A stretch of 47,664 nucleotides of DNA, from positions 1-47,664 of the forward strand of contig CANPGM010000026.1 in NCBI GenBank assembly GCA_947573605.1, given 5' to 3'. Position 1 is the first letter of the stretch. Every line of letters starts with the position of its first letter. The notes beneath the pieces are model-generated. The model ran no database searches. It was not told where the DNA came from and was given only the letters and a program-made list of their open reading frames with translations. Origin of the DNA: an uncultured Roseburia sp. (GTDB taxonomy: Bacteria; Bacillota; Clostridia; Lachnospirales; Lachnospiraceae). This document shows, piece by piece, positions 26,057 to 33,160 of this stretch. The position numbers and the translations under genes are program-made.

Positions 26057-27019
26057 ATGAACAAAGTATTAGAAGAGTTTTCCAAAATCGGTATTATTCC
26101 GGTAATCGCACTTGACAATGTAGAAGACGCCGCACCGCTGGCAAAGGCTTTGATTGACGGAGGTCTTCCGTGCGCGGAAGTAACGTTCCGTACCGAAGCC
26201 GCTGAGGAATCCATCCGCATTATGTCGGAGCAGTTTCCTGAAATGCTTGTCGGAGCCGGAACGGTTCTTACGACAGAGCAGGTTGACCGCGCGGTAGGCG
26301 CAGGCGCGAAGTTCATCGTAAGCCCGGGTCTTAATCCGAAGGTTGTTAAATACTGTGTAGAAAAAGGAATCCCTGTTACTCCGGGGTGCGCGAATCCGAG
26401 CGACGTAGAAGTTGCAATCGAACTCGGCCTTGAAGTTGTAAAGTTCTTCCCGGCGGAGGCTGCAGGCGGTCTGAACATGATTAAGTCTATGGCGGCTCCC
26501 TATACAAAAATGAAATTTATGCCGACCGGCGGAATCAACGCAAAGAATATTACAAGCTATCTTGATTTCAAGAAAATCATCGCATGCGGCGGTTCCTGGA
26601 TGGTAAATAAAGATATGATTACGGCAAAAGACTGGGACGGCATTACCGCTCTTACCAAAGAGGCGGTTGCTACCATGCTTGGCTTTCAGCTTCTCCATGT
26701 CGGCGTAAACAACGAAAACGAAGACGCTGCATTAAGCGATTCCAACAAGTTTGCTTCTCTGCTCGGACAGGACGTGAAAGTCGGAAACAGCTCGATTTTT
26801 GTGGGCACTCTGATTGAGATGATGAAGAATCCGGGACGCGGAACACACGGGCATATTGCAATCCGGACAAATTATCTGGATCGTGCCATCTATCATCTGG
26901 AAAAACGCGGATATGTATTTGACGAATCCTCCTTTAAATACAATGCAAAAGGCGAGCTTACCGTTGCCTACTTAAAGGACGAAATCGCAGGCTTTGCCGT
27001 TCATTTTAACCAGAAGTAA
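26057..27019 (+). CDS. eda: KDPG/KHG aldolase fused to a glyoxalase-like domain
   Basis: A 320-residue two-domain protein. Residues 1-205 are a class I 2-keto-3-deoxy-6-phosphogluconate aldolase, which splits KDPG to pyruvate and glyceraldehyde 3-phosphate. CAEVTFRT with Glu41, VGAGTVLT, VVKFFPAEA with Schiff-base Lys129 and FMPTGGI are intact. Residues ~208-320 (FQLLHVGVNNENED... HIAIRTNYLDRAIYHLEKRGY... GFAVHFNQK) look like a vicinal oxygen chelate (glyoxalase/dioxygenase) domain, though its metal ligands are not obvious. Single-domain enzymes are ~210 residues. AAAAGGAGAAGACG before the ATG at 26057 sets the start. The gene has its own strong promoter and paired operators and is not followed closely by kdgK. 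Confidence 0.92.
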   Translation: MNKVLEEFSKIGIIPVIALDNVEDAAPLAKALIDGGLPCAEVTFRTEAAEESIRIMSEQFPEMLVGAGTVLTTEQVDRAVGAGAKFIVSPGLNPKVVKYCVEKGIPVTPGCANPSDVEVAIELGLEVVKFFPAEAAGGLNMIKSMAAPYTKMKFMPTGGINAKNITSYLDFKKIIACGGSWMVNKDMITAKDWDGITALTKEAVATMLGFQLLHVGVNNENEDAALSDSNKFASLLGQDVKVGNSSIFVGTLIEMMKNPGRGTHGHIAIRTNYLDRAIYHLEKRGYVFDESSFKYNAKGELTVAYLKDEIAGFAVHFNQK

Positions 27020-27117
27020 AAACTAACGAAAGCAGAAACAAGAAAAACAGGTTTGTGTCTGCGCGTTGCCTGTCACAAACTTTATATGCGAAAAAAGCAG
27101 CGTAGAAATGAGGCATT

Positions 27118-27537
27118 ATGACAGATCAGAATTGCGCTTATTGCATGGAGGGAGACCTGGTTGCGGCATTCGGCATTAAAATCTGCGAGCTCCCGACGTC
27201 AAAGGTTTATCTTTTTAAAGAACAGAGCCATAAAGGACGCGTAATCGTAGCCCATAAGGAACATGTCAGCGAAATCGTAGAACTGAACGCAGAAGAACGC
27301 GCCGCTTACATGGAAGACATCAATCATGTAGCTGAGGCGCTTCACAAGGCTTTTCATCCGCAGAAAATCAACTACGGTGCATACGGCGATACCGGACATC
27401 ATCTCCACTTCCATCTCGTCCCGAAATACACGGACGAATTCGAATGGGGCGGTACCTTCGCAATGAACCCTCAGCAAAAGTTTTTATCGGAAGAGGAATA
27501 TCAGGAACTGATTTCCGAGATAAAGAAATATTTATAA
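27118..27537 (+). CDS. HIT family nucleotide-binding protein
   Basis: A 139-residue histidine-triad protein. GHHLHFHLVPK holds the triad (His95, 97, 99) that attacks alpha-phosphates of nucleotides. CAYC near the N-terminus resembles the zinc-binding start of many HIT proteins. The family includes AMP-lysine hydrolases and Ap4A hydrolases; the substrate here is unknown. ATGAGGC gives the ribosome site. It starts 98 bp after the aldolase gene and may share its transcript. A repeat cluster begins directly after the stop. Confidence 0.93.
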   Translation: MTDQNCAYCMEGDLVAAFGIKICELPTSKVYLFKEQSHKGRVIVAHKEHVSEIVELNAEERAAYMEDINHVAEALHKAFHPQKINYGAYGDTGHHLHFHLVPKYTDEFEWGGTFAMNPQQKFLSEEEYQELISEIKKYL

Positions 27538-27589
27538 AAGTTGTGCGTCGAGGCATTGTTACATGTATCCGGCGACATGGTTTTCTACA

Positions 27590-27647
27590 AAAAGCGTCCT
27601 TTCGCGAACGTGGGAATACATGCGCCTGACGTCGCAGTTTCCTATAA
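27590..27647 (+). repeat. Dispersed double-hairpin repeat, copy D (interrupted)
   Basis: AAAAAGCGTCCTTTCGCGAACGTGGGAATACATGCGCCTGACGTCGC then AGTTTCCTATAA. The second hairpin has changed bases (GCGCC/GTCGC) compared with copies A and B. The copy is split at TATAA by the 306-bp element, and its missing end, GGTTAAAA, reappears right after that element at 27959. Confidence 0.75.
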
Positions 27648-27953
27648 GGATTCGGGTGCCAAAAGGCAGTCTTTTCGATTTGAACTGGCAGATTGCACAA
27701 AATAAATCACGGAGCTGTTTTGTGCAGGGAAAAGAGATTCTCTTAATGCTCTGTTCGTCATCTGCAATTTGGGGACATGGAAGTCCCCAAAAGCCCGCAA
27801 TGAGCCAGGATGGCGATTGGCGGGCGGTTGCACTGCGGAGAAATCACCCGGTCAGAGCATTTAGAGAATCCGTTTGCCGGAACATACAGCGAGTGATATT
27901 TTGTGCAATTTGCCAGCCAACAGCCTGAAACCTGCCTTTTGACACCCGAATCC
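27648..27953. mobile_element. 306-bp palindromic MITE-like element with TATAA target duplication
   Basis: Ends GGATTCGGGTGCCAAAAGGCAG (27648-27669) and its near-perfect reverse complement (27932-27953, one mismatch) are terminal inverted repeats. TATAA flanks both sides (27643-27647 and 27954-27958). Complementarity continues inward: CTGGCAGATTGCACAAAATA pairs with the stretch near 27895-27915, and GATTCTCTTAATGCTCTG with CAGAGCATTTAGAGAATC. The centre has two own hairpins, GGGGAC/GTCCCC (27771-27788) and GCCCGC/GCGGGC. There is no open frame for a transposase. Removing the element and one TATAA restores AGTTTCCTATAAGGTTAAAA, identical to copy E. It would also fold as one long RNA hairpin. 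Confidence 0.82.
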
Positions 27954-27960
27954 TATAAGG

Positions 27961-28050
27961 TTAAAAAGCGTCCCTTCGCGACGCTTGCAAGTTCGCTTTG
28001 CGAACTTGGGAATACATGCGCCTGACGTCGCAGTTTCCTATAAGGTTAAA
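27961..28050 (+). repeat. Dispersed double-hairpin repeat, copy E
   Basis: TTAAAAAGCGTCCCTTCGCGACGC, an extra hairpin GCAAGTTCGC...GCGAACTTG, then ACATGCGCCTGACGTCGC and AGTTTCCTATAAGGTTAAAA. It stands in tandem with copy D and shows the uninterrupted target sequence of the 306-bp element. Confidence 0.75.
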
Positions 28051-28276
28051 ACAGCTCTTACGGCAATAGCTCATAAAACAGTATCAACCAATATGCTGAA
28101 AACAGGGAAGCTGCCAAACATGGGACGGAACAGGACGAGCGAGAAGCGATTGCTTTTTGCCCGTCCTTTTCATTGCGTTACGCAATCGAGCGCGAAGCAA
28201 TGCCGCAATACCAGGTTTACCCGCTTCCGTCTCTCCGGCAACGGTTTTTGAAGCGCTAGAATAGGTCCAAACAATC
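28051..28276. other. Gene-free stretch with further inverted repeats
   Basis: I see no supportable gene. Several inverted repeats stand out, such as ATTGCGTTACGCAAT (about 28174-28188) and GGACG...CCCGTCC around it. It may be decayed mobile DNA at the edge of the accessory zone. Confidence 0.4.
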
Positions 28277-28876
28277 TCATTCCCTGTAATTTGAAAAATG
28301 CAGATAAGATAAAATGCTGATCGGAAGAAAATATAAACACCAAAATTCCAATACCGCTACACCGATCCACGGCGGACTATCCGCTTTGAATATTCCAAGC
28401 ATAGGAATAATCAAACAGGAGATAAAAAACACTCCATGTATCATAAGCAGATATTTCAGCCACTTATCTGTTTTTGTCTGTGGTTTTATCGTCAATCCGG
28501 CAAAGAACGCAGCTAACGACATGACCCCATAACCCAGCAAGTCATAGTTAAACAGCAGTCCGCATTCCTGAAAATCAAGAAGTACACTTGCTTGTTGTGT
28601 TAAATCATTTAAGCGGACAGTTGTTAGCTGTGCAAAATAGACTAATAAAATGATGGCAGTATATATGGCGGAAAAAGCCACTGAAACATAGCCCGCTAAT
28701 TTTGCTTCCTTTTCAGCAAAGTAAGCATATCCGCACATCATTAGTACAAAACTAAACGCAATGAACATAGAAGAAAAGTAACTGCCATAATTGAAACCAA
28801 ATAACATGGACAGGGCAAAGCAGAATACCGCTGCGAAATTCACGACAGCCCCAGATACGCCCAGTTTCTTATTCAT
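28277..28876 (-). CDS. Six-helix integral membrane protein
   Basis: A 199-residue hydrophobic protein with about six membrane segments and short loops; I do not recognise the family. FAAVFCFALSMLFGFNYGSYFSSMFIAFSFVLMMCGYAYF covers the first two segments. The start ATG at 28876 lies inside the end of the tetR gene (8-base overlap) and has GGTGAGGG before it, so the two are translationally coupled. Gene pairs of a TetR repressor and a small membrane protein are usually local stress or drug-response units, with the repressor controlling the pair. The transported or sensed compound is unknown. Confidence 0.8.
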   Translation of the reverse strand: MNKKLGVSGAVVNFAAVFCFALSMLFGFNYGSYFSSMFIAFSFVLMMCGYAYFAEKEAKLAGYVSVAFSAIYTAIILLVYFAQLTTVRLNDLTQQASVLLDFQECGLLFNYDLLGYGVMSLAAFFAGLTIKPQTKTDKWLKYLLMIHGVFFISCLIIPMLGIFKADSPPWIGVAVLEFWCLYFLPISILSYLHFSNYRE

Positions 28877-29453
28877 CAACCCTCACCGTCCCTTCAAAAA
28901 GAAGATCGACTAATTTACCGATATATGCGGCTCTGTCTTCGGCTTTCGTAAAATCATAACCAAGCAATTGTTTGACGGTTTCACTTCCTAAAAATGCTGC
29001 CTGCATTGCAGCAGTCAGAATAAATACGAGCATAGCTTTATCCTCATTTGATATCCCATTCCCAAAAGACTGCGAGAAGCCTTGTTGTGTACGTACAGAA
29101 TTACAATTTCCCGTATAATTTTGTAAATCACCCAAAATAGAAACGCGGGAAATAGCGGAATGCTCAAACAAAAAATCAAAAACATAGGCTGCCCATGCCG
29201 TCAAACGCTCTTTGTCCGTTCGGTACTCTTGCTCCATATGAAAACCTGCGACTACCCGGCCAATAATGCGTTGTACGCATTCTGTTATCAACTCTTCTTT
29301 ACTTCCGAAATGATAGTTGATTAAGCCTAGCCCAACGTCTGCTTTCGCTGCAATCATACGGGCAGTTATGACTTTCATGTTTCCGTTGTGCTGTTCAATC
29401 AATTCGGTTGTTGCTTCCATAATACGATTTTTTACATTTGCGTTTCTGTTCAT
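28869..29453 (-). CDS. TetR family repressor
   Basis: A 194-residue regulator. The N-terminal helix-turn-helix reads KNRIMEATTELIEQHNGNMKVITARMIAAKADVGLGLINYHFGSKEELI, the TetR pattern with YHFGSKEEL at its end. The C-terminal ~130 residues form the ligand domain and differ between members. GGAGGGC before the ATG at 29453 sets the start; an upstream in-frame start would run through its operators. Two copies of an inverted repeat overlap the promoter, so it represses itself and the coupled membrane protein gene. Confidence 0.93.
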   Translation of the reverse strand: MNRNANVKNRIMEATTELIEQHNGNMKVITARMIAAKADVGLGLINYHFGSKEELITECVQRIIGRVVAGFHMEQEYRTDKERLTAWAAYVFDFLFEHSAISRVSILGDLQNYTGNCNSVRTQQGFSQSFGNGISNEDKAMLVFILTAAMQAAFLGSETVKQLLGYDFTKAEDRAAYIGKLVDLLFEGTVRVDE

Positions 29454-29465
29454 GATAAGCCCTCC

Positions 29466-29513
29466 TTGAACATCGTTCAATAGCATTGTACTGAACAATG
29501 TTCAAAAAGTCAA
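29466..29513 (-). promoter_or_regulatory. tetR promoter with two operators
   Basis: Minus strand: TTGACT (29508-29513), 17 bp, TACAAT (29485-29490). CTGAACAATGTTCAA (29491-29505) fills the spacer and TTGAACATCGTTCAA (29466-29480) lies after the -10, 25 bp apart centre to centre. Binding would shut the promoter. Confidence 0.8.
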
Positions 29514-29540
29514 CTTCAGAGACGTTTTGTAAAGGACTTT

Positions 29541-29954
29541 TTAATCATATTCATAAAAAATTTTCATTTCAGGGCAAAAAATAAGGCCGGCGCATAATTT
29601 CAATTCCCTCCTTGCTCTCTTTGAAAGATTTGCATTGACATAGGCTCTTTCTTCAAGAATGAAATCCGCCAGCAAAGCAGTCATAGTGTGCATAGCTTCA
29701 TCGTTTTCGTGAAGCGTTTTAAATGCTTGTACGCTTTTATCATCCTCAAAATACTCTATCCACAGATCCAGATAAATCCCCTCGCTGCCCCCATATGCAA
29801 GAGTGCTTTTTAGTTGAAATTCATAAGTTTTAATCGGAACCGGGCGATAAGCCCCCAGTCCATAATCCAAAATATCCGGCAGTTTGTCCTTTTCTTTCAG
29901 GATATCTTTAATCTTGTCGAACAGTTCTTCCGTTGTCATTGGTTTTTTCAACAT
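29541..29954 (-). CDS. Unknown 137-aa protein
   Basis: I do not recognise this family. The protein is soluble, with an N-terminal helical part (TTEELFDKIKDILKEKDKLPDILDYGLG), a beta-rich centre (IKTYEFQLKSTLAYGGSEGIYLDLWIEYF) and a basic C-terminal part ending FCPEMKIFYEYD. No catalytic motif is evident. The ribosome site (AAGAGAA) is weak. It precedes tetR on the same strand, separated by the tetR promoter. Likely accessory cargo. Confidence 0.65.
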   Translation of the reverse strand: MLKKPMTTEELFDKIKDILKEKDKLPDILDYGLGAYRPVPIKTYEFQLKSTLAYGGSEGIYLDLWIEYFEDDKSVQAFKTLHENDEAMHTMTALLADFILEERAYVNANLSKRARRELKLCAGLIFCPEMKIFYEYD

Positions 29955-29987
29955 TGAAATTCTCTTTTCTGGTGAAATTTTCCATGC

Positions 29988-30027
29988 AAAAAGGGAAGTA
30001 TCTCCATCTTTAACGGAAATACTTCCC
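29988..30027 (-). terminator. Terminator of the Rpn-type gene
   Basis: Minus strand: GGGAAGTAT/ATACTTCCC (9-bp stem, 17-base loop) followed by TTTTT, about 40 bases past the stop codon at 30069. Confidence 0.75.
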
Positions 30028-30068
30028 TCTGCTTAAAAACTTTTTATTATTACATCAGATTCATTATC

Positions 30069-31010
30069 TTATACAAGCTGCTTTCCATACTGCTCCAAAT
30101 ACGCCTGTGCCCGCTTTAAAGGCAGCCCAATAATTTTCTGCTGTAGCCTTTTTAAAATTACTGCATCATCAAGACCATCTTCTTTCCCCAACTCAATAAT
30201 CATCTGTATTTTGATCTTATCAGATTCCGTTTCAATAACAGTTCCACCCATAATATTCACCAGCCTTTCTTCATTCTTATTGCCATTTGTGATATGTGTA
30301 ATGATAGTGTTTACAAATCCTTTCAGGTCTATCAGTTCATCATCTGACAATTCGCCCTCCTGATGCAGACGCACCAGTTCTTCCCTGAAATACGTCAGTT
30401 CCTCAATGGCTTTTTCAATATTACCCTCTGATGCAATTTCTTTCTCGTACCTTGCAATATAAAACGGGATGTAAGGAAACAGCCTTTTTTCAACAATCTT
30501 TTCCTTTGTAAAATCCGCTAAGATTACATTGTCAGATTGATAGTCCACTGTCTGCCCGTCTGGAAAGGTAAAGGTAATCGTTGTTGTTTTCGGTGTCCTA
30601 TCCGTTCTTTTGACATAAATAATTGAAAATCCTGGCATTGGGATTGTTGCATGACCAATATCCCATGTTGCAAACTGCCTAGCTACGATAAAAGCATACT
30701 CCGCTATCCTGATCGCCATAGAACCATCCTCATAGCTCTGGCATTCCAAGAGGTATATATCGCTCCCTATCCTAATCAGGAAATCTAAAACCTGTTCCTC
30801 TATTTCCTTGCTGCCGTCTGACGTTTCATTTTCCGTCAGATAACCCTCCGACGGTAAAATCTCCACTTTTACATCTCTGGGGTAATTCCTGCCGAACACA
30901 TCATTGATGACGGAGACGAACAATCTTTTATGTTTCATCTTCATTGTCTTAAATACATTATCATAATCCGGCGTCTTTTTCTGCATACGCATCTTCCTTT
31001 CCTTATTCAT
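30069..31010 (-). CDS. Rpn/PD-(D/E)XK nuclease family protein
   Basis: A 313-residue member of the Rpn family (recombination-promoting nuclease, often called putative transposase). KTPDYDNVFKTMKMKHKRLFVSVINDVFG is the typical start. VLDFLIRIGSDIYLLECQSYEDGSMAIRIAEYAF carries the nuclease core, with Asp then the ECQ that fits (D/E)xK/Q. The C-terminal half is helical (DGLDDAVILKRLQQKIIGLPLKRAQAYLEQYGKQ). AGGTGGGTATAAT before the ATG at 31010 is the better start; the frame extends 28 codons upstream without a site. These genes are plentiful in Lachnospiraceae genomes. No inverted repeats frame it here, so it may not move by itself. Confidence 0.85.
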   Translation of the reverse strand: MNKERKMRMQKKTPDYDNVFKTMKMKHKRLFVSVINDVFGRNYPRDVKVEILPSEGYLTENETSDGSKEIEEQVLDFLIRIGSDIYLLECQSYEDGSMAIRIAEYAFIVARQFATWDIGHATIPMPGFSIIYVKRTDRTPKTTTITFTFPDGQTVDYQSDNVILADFTKEKIVEKRLFPYIPFYIARYEKEIASEGNIEKAIEELTYFREELVRLHQEGELSDDELIDLKGFVNTIITHITNGNKNEERLVNIMGGTVIETESDKIKIQMIIELGKEDGLDDAVILKRLQQKIIGLPLKRAQAYLEQYGKQLV

Positions 31011-31441
31011 ATTATACCCACCTGGCAGCCGAAACGCAATCAGATTTCCAGCAGCCCTTCCACAGAAAAGAAAGAATACTCCGCTTTTACCCACACAGTA
31101 TTTTCCATCTCCGTCTTTACGGTAGTTTTCTGATATATACAGCTTATAAATTTTATCTGTTTTTTCCGCAAAGCCCTGTTATTTCTACCGCTTTTGGGCT
31201 TAAAATGGAACGCAGGTGGAACTTTTGGAGATAGAAAAATCTCGGAAACCCAATAAAATCAAGGATTCCGAGATTTCTGTCCGTTACTCGAACTCGGCGT
31301 GTTCTTTGCTGTCATTAACTATATTTATTTAAGTTTTGTGCAAATACACGCCTGTTTTTACATCAATTACATCATTTATTATGGCTTGCTGATTTTCTGT
31401 TTCCAAAATGTTGCCATGAAATTATTTTATATTTTTACTTC
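31011..31441. other. Gene-free stretch with a hairpin and a short direct repeat
   Basis: Contains an 11-bp perfect hairpin AAATCTCGGAA/TTCCGAGATTT (31237-31276, 18-base loop) and, ten bases on, one copy (31286-31303) of an 18-bp direct repeat. No coding region is supported. Confidence 0.5.
31286..31303 (+). repeat. 18-bp direct repeat, left copy
   Basis: ACTCGAACTCGGCGTGTT, identical to 33008-33025 and in the same direction. On the minus strand both copies read as the end of a frame, HAEFE followed by a stop, so they may be two remnants of the same gene end. The pair brackets the unknown gene and the DinJ/RelE module. Confidence 0.65.
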
Positions 31442-32140
31442 TTAATTTCTGAACAGCTTTTTTAAATCAATCCCAATTCCATTAAAACTAGGTTCCAAAA
31501 TCACTGATTCTTTTAAATGTTTCCAAAAAGATTTTTTTATTCCTTCGTCAAAAAAGAATTCACGTATATCTTCGTCTAAATATATATTTTGATCTTTATA
31601 ATCTATAAACTCCGCATTGGCGTTCTCTAAACCTGCTTTTCCTGTAAGGTAAAACGAAAAACTTCCTCTGCCAGAACGCAACTGCATTTGTACAACTTGT
31701 ACTTTCTTTTCCGAATCATAAAGCACATCATATATAAAATGTTTTTTCATTTTTATATCTTTATTCTTTTTATCAAAAGGATCTACAATATGTAATTCCG
31801 TCAATCGATAGCCTATCGGCAACATGAAATTATAAAAACCACAACTTCCATAATTAGAACTTTCAACCGGAATATACATATGCTCAAATCCAAAAGAAAT
31901 TTGATCTAAATTATATGAAAAATTTTTTATTTTGCATTGAGTTGATAATAGTTGACATCTATCAGAATTATAAATTCGTAACAATCCGATATCTTTATCT
32001 GCATTTCCTTTTACATCCACACAAATATCCCCTAATTTATCAACAACTACCTTATTATACTCATTTGTTGGTATAAATCTATAGGTTTTTAGTATGCCTT
32101 GAATATCTATAAAATCAATTAATACTATGCTTAAATTCAT
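31442..32140 (-). CDS. Unknown 232-aa AT-rich protein
   Basis: I do not recognise it. The protein is soluble and beta-rich in its first two thirds (MNLSIVLIDFIDIQG..., VEILR-like strands, YIPVESSNYGSCGFYNF) with a Lys/Phe-rich C-terminal part, DIREFFFDEGIKKSFWKHLKES. No nuclease, kinase or membrane motif is evident. An AAGGAA site 6 bases before the ATG supports translation. It starts 17 bp after the end of the broken relE frame and so is probably transcribed with the toxin-antitoxin genes. Codon use and base composition are AT-rich, unlike the core genes, which points to transfer. Confidence 0.7.
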   Translation of the reverse strand: MNLSIVLIDFIDIQGILKTYRFIPTNEYNKVVVDKLGDICVDVKGNADKDIGLLRIYNSDRCQLLSTQCKIKNFSYNLDQISFGFEHMYIPVESSNYGSCGFYNFMLPIGYRLTELHIVDPFDKKNKDIKMKKHFIYDVLYDSEKKVQVVQMQLRSGRGSFSFYLTGKAGLENANAEFIDYKDQNIYLDEDIREFFFDEGIKKSFWKHLKESVILEPSFNGIGIDLKKLFRN

Positions 32141-32157
32141 TATAATTTCCTTATCAC

Positions 32158-32489
32158 TTATTGAATATGCCCATTATCTTCCAGCAATCTCCTACTTATA
32201 TCCACGTCGCTATATAGAACTCTCGTTACTATAACATCCATATCTTCGATTACATAAAAAACTGAGTAATTATTATCACTAATTGCCGCAATCCCATAAT
32301 CTGTTCCAGCTTGGACTCCACAAGTTTTACTCTTTCCGGAAATACATTCAGCCCTTCAATAGCTTCTGCAATCCGATTATATTGACCCATTGCATTTTCC
32401 GGAGCATGAAGTTGTATCGCAATATAGTTATAGATTTCTTCCATATCAGCCAGTGCCCTATCAGTAATTCGTACTACATATTGCTTCAT
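32158..32489 (-). pseudogene. Frameshifted RelE/ParE family toxin
   Basis: The first 70 codons (YVVRITDRALADMEEIYNYIAIQL...MGLRQLVI) follow the ParE/RelE pattern and then stop after nonsense residues at 32250. One base later the other frame continues with the missing family end, DNNYSVFYVIEDMDVIVTRVLYSD, to a stop at 32158. Adding a single G near 32275 would give VIDNYSVFYVI, the usual sequence, and a 110-residue toxin. Its ATG lies 2 bases after the antitoxin stop. Either the toxin is dead or the read is wrong at this base. Confidence 0.82.
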
Positions 32490-32491
32490 AT

Positions 32492-32794
32492 TTAATGGCT
32501 CTCCCTAAACTTCTTGAATGCTGAAGCTGCATTCTGTATCTTGCCAGTTCGCAAGTCTTCATAACCTTCTTGCAACTTTGTATGAATTTCCTCCGCTGTC
32601 ATCAAATCCGCATTGAATACAGAAGGCGTAATAGGCAAAGCAACTGCAAATGGTATTCCTCCTGTCAGAGATATTTGATTAAGATATATATCTATAGCTG
32701 TTGACATAGGAATACCTAATTTCGTTAATACATCTTCTGCTCGTTGTTTCACAGTAGGATTTACTCTTAAATTTAATGTTGCTGTTTTTTCCAT
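32492..32794 (-). CDS. RelB/DinJ family antitoxin
   Basis: A 100-residue antitoxin. The N-terminal ribbon-helix-helix ATLNLRVNPTVKQRAEDVLTKLGIPMSTAIDIYLNQISLTGGIPF is typical of DinJ. The C-terminal part that would wrap the toxin follows (LMTAEEIHTKLQEGYEDLRTGK). A GAGATGAG site precedes the ATG. The gene leads the operon and would repress it through the inverted repeat in the promoter. Its toxin partner is frameshifted, leaving an orphan antitoxin that could still protect against related toxins. Confidence 0.92.
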   Translation of the reverse strand: MEKTATLNLRVNPTVKQRAEDVLTKLGIPMSTAIDIYLNQISLTGGIPFAVALPITPSVFNADLMTAEEIHTKLQEGYEDLRTGKIQNAASAFKKFRESH

Positions 32795-32817
32795 ATAAAC
32801 TCATCTCATTTCGGTTC

Positions 32818-32846
32818 ATTGTAACGCACTTGTCGTTACTTATCAA
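32818..32846 (-). promoter_or_regulatory. Antitoxin promoter with operator
   Basis: Minus strand: TTGATA (32841-32846), 17 bp, TACAAT (32818-32823). The inverted repeat GTAACG...CGTTAC (32821-32839) occupies the spacer, the usual place for toxin-antitoxin autoregulation. Confidence 0.75.
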
Positions 32847-32887
32847 GCCTTCTTTTGCTCTTTTTAACTTAAATCATTACTTTCGTT

Positions 32888-33061
32888 CTATCTTTTATTA
32901 TTGGCAACATTTATTTTGTCAAAATCGAATAATATGAATAAGCAAACTATGGTAGGCAACGTAATAATTGCCCACCATATAAAATAATATGTGTAAGATT
33001 TTTCATCACTCGAACTCGGCGTGTTTTGATGATAAAAGTACAAAATATCTCCTACATTCAT
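32888..33061 (-). CDS. Possible small membrane peptide or gene remnant
   Basis: A 57-residue frame with one clear membrane segment (YFIWWAIITLPTIVCLFILF) and a charged end. It lacks a ribosome site, and one 18-bp direct repeat lies inside it. It may be a truncated membrane protein left in this decayed region. Confidence 0.25.
   Translation of the reverse strand: MNVGDILYFYHQNTPSSSDEKSYTYYFIWWAIITLPTIVCLFILFDFDKINVANNKR
33008..33025 (+). repeat. 18-bp direct repeat, right copy
   Basis: Identical to 31286-31303. The distance between copies is 1.7 kb. Confidence 0.65.
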
Positions 33062-33160
33062 TCTATAATTTGAAAGTTCTCGCAAAATAAAGCTGCCAAA
33101 ACATCTATTGCGTAACACGACACCTCTTTTCACTACAACCACTACACTATATATGCGAAG

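Noticed and set aside
27590-28050. A possible CRISPR array, given tandem similar units
   Set aside because: Only two units are in tandem, they carry hairpins and A-runs, and what lies between is a transposon-like palindrome and not spacers. No cas genes are present.
27985-28251. An 88-codon frame over repeat copy E and the following stretch
   Set aside because: It is built from repeat sequence and inverted repeats, with no ribosome site and no family resemblance.
30069-31010. The Rpn-type gene as an active insertion sequence
   Set aside because: No terminal inverted repeats or target duplications were seen around it. The nearby hairpins are a terminator and an unrelated inverted repeat.
31286-31303. 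A tRNA T-arm-like sequence (GAGTTCGAGT on the minus strand)
   Set aside because: The flanking stem does not pair and no other tRNA arms are present, so it is not a tRNA or a clear tRNA-derived attachment site.
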